A stretch of DNA of 64,000 nucleotides, taken from the NCBI GenBank assembly GCA_037157565.1, contig JAZHRO010000014.1, positions 99,851,501-99,915,500 on the forward strand. The letters run 5' to 3'. The notes beneath the pieces were generated by a model, which was given only the letters and a program-made list of their open reading frames with translations, did not search any database and was not told where the DNA came from. Positions 55,682 through 64,000 of the stretch are shown piece by piece. Source of the stretch: Thalassia testudinum. Lineage: Eukaryota > Streptophyta > Magnoliopsida > Alismatales > Hydrocharitaceae. Within the stretch, counting starts at the first letter, position 1; each line of letters begins with the position of its first letter. A program made the translations under genes and the position numbers.

Positions 55682-55760
55682 TGATCGCACGAGTTTCACG
55701 TGTTTGAAATCAGGGTTACGAGTAACCCATCGTCGTAGTTGCAAAACTCATTATAAAATA
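55682..55760 (-). repeat. Remnant of element D's 5' LTR
   Basis: TGATCGCACGAG through TTGCAAAACTCAT aligns with 32904-32975. After about 80 bp the similarity stops and unrelated + strand DNA begins. Confidence 0.75.
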
Positions 55761-56687
55761 CTAGGACCCTTATGATATTTTTGAGTTTGTGGATGAGCAA
55801 CCCAACTACGTAACAATTCACTATCTTTCTGAGACAAACTCTATGTGGACATCTGAACCTAGTGAATTAGATCTACCCATTGTCCAACATTTTAGACTTG
55901 GGTTGCACACCACAAAATCGTAGGCCTGGCCTCCCAAGCATAACAACCTTTGATTTTGGGTGATTTTCATAAAGAAGCTTAGAACCACTCGACCCTGGGG
56001 CATGGGTCTGCACCACAATCTGGTCCACCTCTGTGGACATCGTCTACTGACGGGTTTAAGGATCAATCTTTTAATTCTGATCCTGACCCGCACTTGTGAA
56101 TTCTTAACCTTCTCGTTGTTTGTAAATTATGCCTAGCTAAAGGCAATAAACTTAGCACATGTGTATATTCCACGTTCTCTGTGGAGCTAACTGGATTTTC
56201 ACGAAATTCAGGTGATGTTCTATCTATTCCACCCTTTTCATGTCTTTAATTTTACAATGAGGACATTACTTCAATTAGGTATGGGGGGTTGGAACTTAAT
56301 TTTGAAATTATTTTGTTAGCCTTGTGGAATTTCTTTTATTTTCTTAAAAAAATTAAAATTAAGAGAAGAGAACTTAGGTATTAAGGGCTGTTAACTTTAG
56401 GAGAAAATACTTTAGGAACTAAACACTTAGATTCTTCAAGTCTTCGGGCTTAATCAGCTCGGGTGTCCACTAAAATGAGGACTTCTTCAAAGTCCTTGCC
56501 ACATTAATTCTATTTTAATCTGGATAATAAATTGGGGTGATAAGTATATGACTTATCAACCCACCCTCTGCTTTGAGGGAACTTTAAGTTTAAACCATCC
56601 GCACACTGTTTGCACTGACTCACTTTTTGGTGATTTTTACAAAAATTTGGTAGCTAATGAACTTTCTAGGGAAGTATGGTATTCGAA
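55761..56687 (+). mobile_element. Internal fragment of a B-like non-autonomous element
   Basis: Aligns with B at 3932-4166 and then, without interruption, with 14381-15100. So it shows the sequence B had before the Tekay insertion. It encodes the same protein tail (LPIVQHF, LGLHTTKS; stop at about 55921) and continues into the 3' noncoding region with the second purine-tract-like motif (56255-56292). Both ends are cut: on the left by the D LTR remnant, on the right by an LTR. Confidence 0.8.
56255..56292 (+). promoter_or_regulatory. Second purine-tract-like motif, B-like fragment
   Basis: ACAATGAGGACATTACTTC, a short spacer, then GGTATGGGGGGTTGG. Confidence 0.5.
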
Positions 56688-59339
56688 TGCTAGATCAATG
56701 GTTTAAGAATGTCACGTTGTAACATAGCCAAAATAGTGTTTAAACAAATAAATTTTATTATTCGAAAAAGTTTGGAGGTCGAACACAAGGTGCAATATGG
56801 AATTTAAAGCACATGATCATAATTTATAATGTAAATGAGCACAATATATAAATAAAAGTTTAATGAAGAATGACATAAAAATCAATGATCAATGTGCAAA
56901 ATGAATAGGGTAAAATGGTGATTTAAATCACTAATTACCCTTATACATTAATAGCAAGTAGAAGCACAATATCAGAGTTAATTATAGCTTTAGAAACTCA
57001 AATCAGACATCTAAAAGTGGGTTCAGACGGCTTAAATGTCTGATGCTACAGTGCACTGCCTCCTTTCTCTCTTCTCAGCTGCGGCTATTCTCTTTCTCTT
57101 CTTCTTTTCAGCCTCTTCTTCTTCTTCTACTCTCACAGGGGAGGGGAACTTCTCAAATTGGCTAAGTGTCAGCCAATGTCTTCAGCAGCAAAACCCTCCC
57201 CCTACCCCACGTAATCTCTCTTTCTCTCTCTGGGTCATGCTCTGCTAGAGCCTTCAATAGTATTGGGAATATGGTTAATCGGACCTAGAGCGTACCCGGG
57301 ACCAGGGCAGCGGCCATGGGTCGCAGCTTAGGAGTGTAGGGCTTAGGCAGGTTATCGGGTGCACCAGATCTGCGGGGGAGATGTCATGGATGAGGCACGT
57401 GAGGCGGGCGTGTGGGGACCTCACCACCTATGCATGCTGAGGCGAACAGCCCATATCACTTTTTCAATTTATTCGTTGGCGGGTGCTCATCAGTCCATAA
57501 TGTGGGACTAAATCCCACTGCCTTTCCTTGCACGCGACTGCAGCGACTTCTTCATTTCATTGTGGTCAAAGGCTCAGTCAAAGATCTAACTGGCTCCTTG
57601 GTTGCGATCATGGAAGTGTTCCGCAGCACCTGGGACTTTGCCTGGGGTCTGTAGGTGCTTAAAGCGAGCTTTGAGCTTCGCTTCAGGCTTTAGTAATGGC
57701 AGCAGAGATCGGGGACCTATAAGCACGAAAAAGGGCTAAAAGCCGTAGCTAAAACAGTTCACAAGCTTCGCCATGAGGTGGGGAATTGAATGGCGGTGTT
57801 GGCATCGCGTGTGAGTGGTTATGGAGGTCTATCGACCTCGCGGATTGTGTGTGAGAGAGCATGAGTTGGGGGGGTGATAGAGATTGAGGGGTTTTGGTTG
57901 GTGAGTCGAGGCAATGGTGAAGAGTGTGGAAGTGGTGCGGTTGGGCGAGTGTGGAAGCTGCTAGGGCTCACCGGAGGTCTGCTGGCAAGGTGGAAGACGA
58001 TGGGCGACGGGGCGAGTTGGTGGTCATAATGAGGTGGTAGATGTCTGAAAATGAAGAGGGGAAGTCGAGGAGTCGTTTAAGAAAAAAGGTAGACGAAGGG
58101 GAGCTGAGTTGGCATCGGGTGAGGTGCGGCCGACGCCGGAGACAAAGATGCTCAGAGGGAGGAGATCGGCGAGGATGAAGGGGAGCAAGAGCGCCGGCAG
58201 GTAATGCGCGACGCAGAAGAAGATAAAGATGAAGAATCTGCCACAGGTATTGTGGTCAGACGACGAGGGAAGACAAGGAGAATCACCAGAGCTTGAAGAG
58301 CAAATCGACTGGAGGAGGGGAGAAGAATTAGAGGAAATCTCTAGCCGAATTCAAGCTTAGGAAGTTTGTTGTGATCTAGGGAGTTTTCTATAGGTCATCA
58401 GATGTCAGTTAGAGCTTGGGAAGCAAGCTTCCCAAGCTTGGAAAGCTCACCAGAGTTGGATGTTTCTTGATACCCAAATCTCTCATGCATTCGCATGAGA
58501 GATTGGGTAGGTTTTAGGATTTAGGATTGGGTCTAAAAGGAAGGGAATTTCTTAACTAACTTCCCTTTCAATTTTGAAAGGGATTCATCAAGCAATCAGA
58601 GAGTTCTTTCCTTTTAAAGGTCATCGGAGCAAGTATGAATAGGTTTAATGGTGGTAGGGACGTGTTTGTTAGAACGATGATAAAGTTAGGGGTCTGTTTG
58701 AAAGGATTTTGAAAGTTAAGGGTAGAAATGAAATTAGATAGGACCAATTCGCAAAGTAGTCAATAAAAATTCATCTTGAGTCCAAATTTTTATACAAACC
58801 TAATTTGGACCTAAGGAATCCAATGATGAAGTTGGATTTTGGTTTTGACCATGTTTGACTAGGTAATTTATGTAAAAACCTAAATTAGGGCAAATGTCAA
58901 TCAGTGGTTCTATTCTGGGTCAAAACAGGTTTTGATTGTCAAATTGAAAGTTGTAAACCCTGGAGAATATTTTTCTATGAATTTTAAAGGTTTTAGGTGA
59001 ATTTTATCCTAATCATAACCTCAGTTAATTTAGTAGGTCAGTTTTTAGGGTTCCAAAAGTTATTTAATTCTCAGAACACGTGCAAACCCTTTTCTGTCTA
59101 TTCTAACCCACTTGCTATCTTCCTAAGACCAATTGGCCTTCATTAAACCCTTGGAAAAACCCATGGTTGTTCTGCATTCATGATGAGTTGGTAAATTTGC
59201 AATTTTAACTCTATTTTCTTATTTTTCTTTCATAATGAATATGCAATGACTTGTGACTCTCTGGCAGTTATGTAGGAGCATTTATTGACTTAATTGGGTC
59301 ATAATGAGCTAGTTATGGCACATGATAGTGTTCCCATCT
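56688..59339 (-). repeat. Athila LTR, copy 2 of the G family
   Basis: About 2.65 kb. It shares its beginning (GGTCGAACACAAGG), GACGTC-like sites, CT-rich tract, central hairpin (58471-58509) and end (TGATAGTGTTCCCATC) with the next LTR. Its own interior is not found on either side, so it is probably a solo LTR; its right end touches the next LTR directly. The small frames in it are not genes. Confidence 0.7.
58471..58509. repeat. Long hairpin in LTR copy 2
   Basis: TACCCAAATCTCTCATGC, loop ATTC, then the complementary GCATGAGAGATTGGGTA: 17 pairs with one bulged base. Conserved at 61327-61364. Confidence 0.75.
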
Positions 59340-61326
59340 ATTAATAGAAGCGAAATCAGGTTTAAAGTAATGTGTTGTAGTATAGTTGAAATCCCTTTGA
59401 AAATAAATAAATTTTATTACTCGAAGTTTAAGTTCGAGGTCGAACATAGGGAGCAAATGGAATTCATGCACTATTCTCAATAATAAAGGCAATTTGAATG
59501 CATAAAATTACTCAAAATCTAATTCAGAATGTAAAGAAAGAGTATATGTTAATAAAATGTTGCTAGAAAATATATAAAAGAGAAATTTGGAAATAATTGG
59601 ACGTCTGAGTATGGAATTAGACGTCTTAAAAATGTTTGATTCTTCTTTCTTCTTTTGCTTCCTCTCTTGGCTCTTTCTTCTCTATTCTTCTTTAGCTTCA
59701 CTTCTTCTTCTGTCCTTCTTTCTTTCTCTGGCTCTTCTTTCCTTCTTCTTTTTGCCTTGACTTTGGCCATTTTCTTTGGCGGTGGCTCCTTTCTCTTATG
59801 TTTTCTTCTTCCTTCCTTCTTCCTCCTCTTCCTTTTTGCCTTGACTTTCTCTTCCTTCTTCTTTGACTTTCTTTGGCTTCTATTTCTCCTCAGCTTTCTT
59901 CTTCTTCAACCGTGCCTTCCCTTCAGCCTTCTTCTCTGCAGTTTCACCTGTGGCTTCTCCTTAGCTTTTCCTTCCTTAGCTTCTCCTTCAGCTTCCTCTT
60001 TCCTCTTTGGCTTTCTTTTTCCCTGCAAGTGCAAAACCTACCCCTACCCTCCCCCGTGAGCTCTCTCTCTTTTCTCTCTTAGGCTCGCTCTCCTAGAGCC
60101 ATCTTGGATAAACGAGATGGGTTAGCGCACCCAAGACTAGGCGCACCGGTGTAGGTGGTGCGCGAGGAGTGCACAGGTAATCGGGTCAGGCTACCAGGAC
60201 CGCAGAGTAGTGAATTGCAAATGAGGCGAGGGGACGCGAGTGGGACCTCACCCCATGTTAGGTGGAGATAAGCACCTGACACAATTTCATCTTATATCGT
60301 GCAGCTCACTCTAAACTTATCAAGGTGGGACTAAAAGTCCCACCAGCTTCTCACATGCAACCACAGGAGGTCACGTTTAATTGCAGCGATTTCAGTGCCC
60401 TCCAAAGACAATCTCCTGGCTGGAAGCGTGCGTGTGACAATTCTGCATCTCCTAGAACTGGATGCCTGGAGCCTGGTGGTTGGAGTGAAGGTTGCGAACT
60501 ACTTCAAGGTTGCGAACTACTTCAAGTCTGCTCCAATGGCGTCTGAGGTCAGAACCTGCATTCAAGCAATACGGACTTGTGACCTCATCAGAACATGCAG
60601 GAGGCTCTGCTGTGGCACTGTGAAGATGCCTCGGTGGGTGGCATGGCGTGGGGTGGCCTAGGCATGTGTGCCTAGGTCACCCTGCACCCGTGGAGTTGGG
60701 TTTGTCCAAGGGAAGAGTGTGGAACATGTGGCGGTCAATGGAGAGGGGGAAAATGATCAGTGGAAGGTGGTAGAGCTTCTAAGGTGTTTGGAGAGGTGGA
60801 TGGGTCGTGGAATGACGGAAGCACCTCGCCGGTGGTCAGCTGGAGGTGGAGACGATGGTGGTGGTCAGTGAGAGTCGAGGGGTGAAAATAGAAATAGAGA
60901 GAGGGAAGATAAAGAGAAGAGAGAGGGGAAGTATCTGACCTACTTTATGGATGAAAGGGGGGAGAGATGGTGGGAGGTGCATATCTGCCGCAGTCGGAGA
61001 TGAAGATCCCAGTGGAGGGGGACGACGACGACGAGGAGGATACAGGCGTGTACGCAGGTACGGCACGACGTGGACGACGGAGGCAAGGGCAACTCTGCCA
61101 CTGGTATTGTGGCAGAGAGACGAGAGGAGGAGAAATAGGTCACTGGAGCTTACTGGGTGTCTGGCCGGAGGAGAAGGGATGAAATTGAGGGGCTATCTCT
61201 GGCCAAAAGAAGTTGTGGATGAACGGCAGGGTTAGGGGACCTTTAGATAGCCTCTAGCAGAGGGCCTTTGCTTGGAAGGCAAGCTTCCAAGCATAGGCAT
61301 CCTCGTCGGACATGGAAAGCGAGATA

Positions 61327-61364
61327 TACCCAAATCTCTCATGCGTTCGCATGAGAGATTGGGT
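61327..61364. repeat. Long hairpin in the 3' LTR of element H
   Basis: Same stem as 58471-58509, with loop GTTC. The arms are identical to the other copy while flanking sequence has diverged. Confidence 0.75.
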
Positions 61365-61492
61365 GACAATCAAGGCTTGAGATTGTGTTCATATGATCGG
61401 GAATTCCTAAGAAAATCTCCCTTTCAAATTTGAGAGGGAGTTTCTGAGGAATCAAGGAGAACTCCCCCTTAGATCATTGCTGGAGTAGGATT

Positions 61493-61513
61493 CCTCCACT
61501 ATAAAAGTGGAGG
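61493..61513. repeat. Short hairpin with TATA-like loop in the 3' LTR of H
   Basis: CCTCCACT, ATAAA, AGTGGAGG: 8-bp perfect arms. The TATAAAAG lies on the + strand, antisense to the element, so it may not be a promoter. Confidence 0.5.
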
Positions 61514-62185
61514 GATCTAATTGCAAAGAACGGAGAGGATGCTAGGGGGTACTTGCAGTGGTTTTAAAAAGCTAGGGTTCTAATTGTAATTAGGTTAGAC
61601 TATTTTGCAAAGTAGGTCAAGGTGAACTCTGCTTAGGTTAAAATTTTGGTATAAACTTAATTTGGACCTAAGGAATCTAATGGTGAAGTTGTATTTTAGG
61701 TTTGACCACGTTTGACTAGGTATTTTGCAAAAAAATCCATTTTAGGGTAAATATTTGAAATAGGACCCCTATTTAGGTCAAAATAGGTTCTGAAGGCTAA
61801 ATTAAAGGTTCTAAATCCTAGGAAATATTTTTCCATGATTTTTAGAGGGTTTATTTGAATTTTATCCTGACAAAACCTTGTTAAATTAAGTAGGTCTGTT
61901 TTAGGGTTATAAGAACTCATTTATTTCCCAGATTTCACATTAACCTTTTTCTGATTGAACCAATGCACTTTTTATCATGTTAAGACCAATTGACCTATGT
62001 TTAGCCCATGAGAAACCCCGTTGTTGTATTGCAATGGTAAAATTACAGTTTTACCCTTTGTTTCTTGCTTTGCTTTCAAACCAGTTATTCCTTGAGTTAG
62101 GCTCTTCACTTGGTTATGTAGGAGCTTTTGTTCTATTTTCTAGATCAAAATAAGCTAGTTAGGGCTCATGATGGTGTTCCCATCA

Positions 62186-64000
62186 TACCCCCATGCCTAG
62201 CTTTTGCTAGTCCCTTAGCAAAATTTCAAGGTTTTAACTTCTGTTCTAGGCCATGAGTTTCTTTCAGACTTCATGATGAGTGCTTTTTCTCTTTCTTTTT
62301 GATTAGGTTAGAATGACGATAGTAGGTCTAGAGGTACTCAAGTACCAACCAAGATTCAGACCTAACCAGCTCTAGCCTTGGTCTTTTGCGAAGGTTTTTA
62401 AGGCCCACAAGAACTATCCTAAGGTTCGTTGGACTCCGCGATTAAAGCACCCATGCTTGCGACATTTTAGCCTTGGTTTAGTTTGCAGTGCATTATTTGT
62501 AAGAGCGAGATAGAGGATTTATTTGTTTGGAGAGTTTTCTCTCTCTTTTCTTTTTATTTCTAGCTTCGGATTGGCTTCTCAACACAGTCTATATCGAATT
62601 CCTCGCCCCCATCATCAGTCCTCAAAGGTCCCTAGCAATCGATGCTTTGTGATAGCATCACCCATGGAAACCCCCACAACCCTGGCTTTCGAGATTTTGA
62701 GATAATCCTGCCCTTGGCGTTCTGTAGCCAAATCCAGACCTTGGCAATCGACATTTCATGATAATGCTGCCCATGGCATCTGAACCAGAGGGTGCTTTCG
62801 TGCCCCCGATAGGATATGTAAATATCTTAAGAGACAAGCACCGAGGAGATGATGTGTTGTTACACATCTTCGAGGGGGATTTCCCACCTCTCCACGCCGG
62901 GAACTCGTCCAAATCAACTTGTGTTGATTGGTCGCTTTTAATCTAAGCAACTTTTTTTAGAACATTTAAACGCTTTTGCATGATTTTGATAGTTATGCAT
63001 ACTGAACCAAAATGCGTGTGGATTGGGGTGCTTAGGTTACCGAGTCTCGCAAATCAAAGGTCAGTTAACAAGGTCGAATACTCCCTAAGCCTTAGAACTA
63101 ATACTTAAGCTTCGCGTTTTCCCCAACCACTTGAGGATTATCCAAATCTTAGCGGATACTTGGATGTTTAAGCCTAAGAGTCTAGCCCAAAAGGCCTAAG
63201 ATCAGCGTTCCTACTAATCTCTTTTGTGTCTCATTAGCACTTTTTTTTACTTCATTTTTCTCTTTTCGTTGATGTGGTCTAGAACTTTGGTTAATCCCTT
63301 AATTTTTTACTAATGACTATCTCTTTTTTTTCTTTTTCTTTTCATTTTGTGCTCCTTTTTTGTCGTTTTGCTCTTTTCCTCCTCATGTTTATATGGCCTC
63401 AAAATTTTCTTCCCTCCAATTTTTTTGTTCCTTTTCATAATTTTCTATTTTTTTGGTATTTTTGACATATGTAATTTTTTTATGAGAATCCTTCTGACTT
63501 TTCTTGATTTTTGTATCTTTGCACTTTACCAACCCCCCATGCCTAAGTTTTAGAATGTCCTCATTGTAAACAGAGGGTGTGAAACAATGTTGGGTTCAGG
63601 GACTTCGAACAGGATTTATCGGGTGGGTGAAAAGGGTCGGGAAATGACTGATGCGGATGATTTCAAGCTTTGGCACGTGTACCAGAGGTGGGATCGACTG
63701 TTCTAAGAATGAACTCAAGCTGCAATAAACGTGGAGTACAGATGAATAATCAGATGGATCTCAAGTTTTTGGGATGATGGGTTGCCTCCTGTTAAGTGCT
63801 AAATTCAACGCCTTCAGCCGAGCGGGAAATGGGATGGAGAGGGAGTGGTCAAATCAATGGAATTTTGTAGAACAAGCACCTTAATCAAGAGGCTAGTTGG
63901 TCCAACCAGGTGCTTGTTCAGAGGCTGATGATGCAACCCAAACCCTATTAATCTGGTGGGTTGATAAATGTAGATGAAGAGATGTGGAACCCACCATATG
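62186..64000 (-). mobile_element. Element H: 3' internal region of an Athila, cut by the window end
   Basis: Starts with the purine tract (62186-62220; GGGACTAGCAAAAGC and GCATGGGGGTA on the - strand). The rest is noncoding. A GC-richer island at 62580-62930 has two imperfect copies of a GGCAATCGA..CCCATGG segment. The second purine-tract-like motif is at 63532-63569. A GGGTTGCCTCC / GCCTTCAGCCGAGCGGG motif lies at 63779-63828, and in the other elements this marks the end of the coding part. Pol or gag would lie beyond the window. Confidence 0.75.
63532..63569 (-). promoter_or_regulatory. Second purine-tract-like motif of element H
   Basis: On the - strand: TTACAATGAGGACATTCTAA, a spacer, then GGCATGGGGGGTTGG. 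Confidence 0.5.

Larger units (their letters stand above)
32904..55760 (-). mobile_element. Element D: Athila with gag-pol, interrupted by a LINE and by element E
   Basis: Read on the - strand. The 3' LTR (32904-34716) and its purine tract are followed by a noncoding region, integrase, RNase H, RT and protease remnants (36090-39541), gag (41760-43599 and 54146-54518), leader, a tRNA-Asp primer site (55661-55678) and the first ~80 bp of the 5' LTR. A LINE splits the protease and element E splits gag. Without them the element would be about 10 kb. It is the only Athila in the window with polymerase genes. The rest of the 5' LTR is missing, so no target duplication can be shown. Confidence 0.88.
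59340..62185 (-). repeat. 3' LTR of element H (G family copy 3)
   Basis: About 2.85 kb, from ATTAATAGAAGCG to GTTCCCATCA, followed by a purine tract on the - strand, which makes it the 3' LTR of an element running off the window. Near the start it has two GACGTC sites (about 59601 and 59622), then a long CT-rich tract (59640-60080) whose frames (for example a Phe/Leu/Ser-rich one at 59655-60059) are compositional artefacts. Hairpins lie at 61327-61364 and 61493-61513. Confidence 0.75.

Noticed and set aside
57036..57654. Possible host exons in LTR copy 2
   Set aside because: Short frames with no motif, in DNA that aligns with another LTR copy at 59655-60550.
59655..60059. Phe/Leu/Ser-rich frame resembling a membrane protein
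   Set aside because: It comes from a CT-rich low-complexity tract inside an LTR, where any phase gives Phe, Ser and Leu.
1..64000. CRISPR array, tRNA or rRNA genes, bacterial-type operons
   Set aside because: No regularly spaced identical repeats with unique spacers and no tRNA or rRNA sequence were found. The tRNA-like pieces are primer binding sites only.

Overview
This is plant nuclear DNA made almost entirely of nested, decayed LTR retrotransposons. No convincing host gene, tRNA, rRNA or CRISPR array was found. The plant origin rests on four signs: Ty3/gypsy elements of Athila type whose primer sites match the 3' end of plant tRNA-Asp, a chromodomain-bearing Ty3/gypsy element of Tekay/Del type primed by initiator tRNA-Met, a plant L1-like LINE, and a scrap of Ty1/copia protein. 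The density of nesting suggests repeat-rich (for example pericentromeric) heterochromatin of an angiosperm. I cannot name the species.

Layout. (1) 1-31158: an old + strand Athila-type element (called B here) whose 5' LTR starts about 53 bp before the window. It has no pol, only a broken reading frame of unknown function. Two younger elements sit in it. A chromovirus (Tekay type, 4172-14380, + strand) has two 2592-bp LTRs and 5-bp target duplications. A pol-less Athila (A, 15931-29598, - strand) has ~4.0-kb LTRs and an ATATA target duplication, and lies 7 bp inside B's 3' LTR. (2) 31159-32903: a Ty1/copia protease-region scrap, a piece of Athila LTR, and about 800 bp I cannot assign. (3) 32904-55760: a - strand Athila (D), the only Athila here that carries protease, RT, RNase H and integrase remnants. 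A 5'-truncated LINE (39550-41751, 8-bp target duplication) interrupts its protease. Another Athila (E, 43600-54140, GTGCT target duplication) interrupts its gag; E has near-identical LTRs and a gag-protease frame with one stop, but no RT or integrase. (4) 55761-56687: a + strand fragment of a B-like element. (5) 56688-62185: two related, diverged Athila LTRs that abut head to tail. The second leads into the - strand internal region of an element (H) that runs off the right end of the window.

How the parts work together. Every coding region is a retrotransposon gag, protease or polymerase frame, and all but E's are heavily broken. The inactivating stops and lost catalytic residues are mostly of C-to-T/G-to-A type, as expected of methylated, silenced DNA. 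Three Athila elements (A, B, E) lack a polymerase and would have depended on a relative such as D. B and D share a long 3' noncoding region and LTR ends, which fits a non-autonomous/autonomous pair. Signals repeated across elements are the most informative noncoding content: tRNA primer sites, a polypurine tract next to each 3' LTR, and a second polypurine-like motif 1.2-2 kb before the 3' LTR. The LTRs themselves carry GACGTC arrays, a heat-shock-element-like palindrome, an AGCT-rich tract and conserved hairpins.

All identities were judged by eye. Element boundaries marked by target duplications are firm; other boundaries are approximate to tens of bases.
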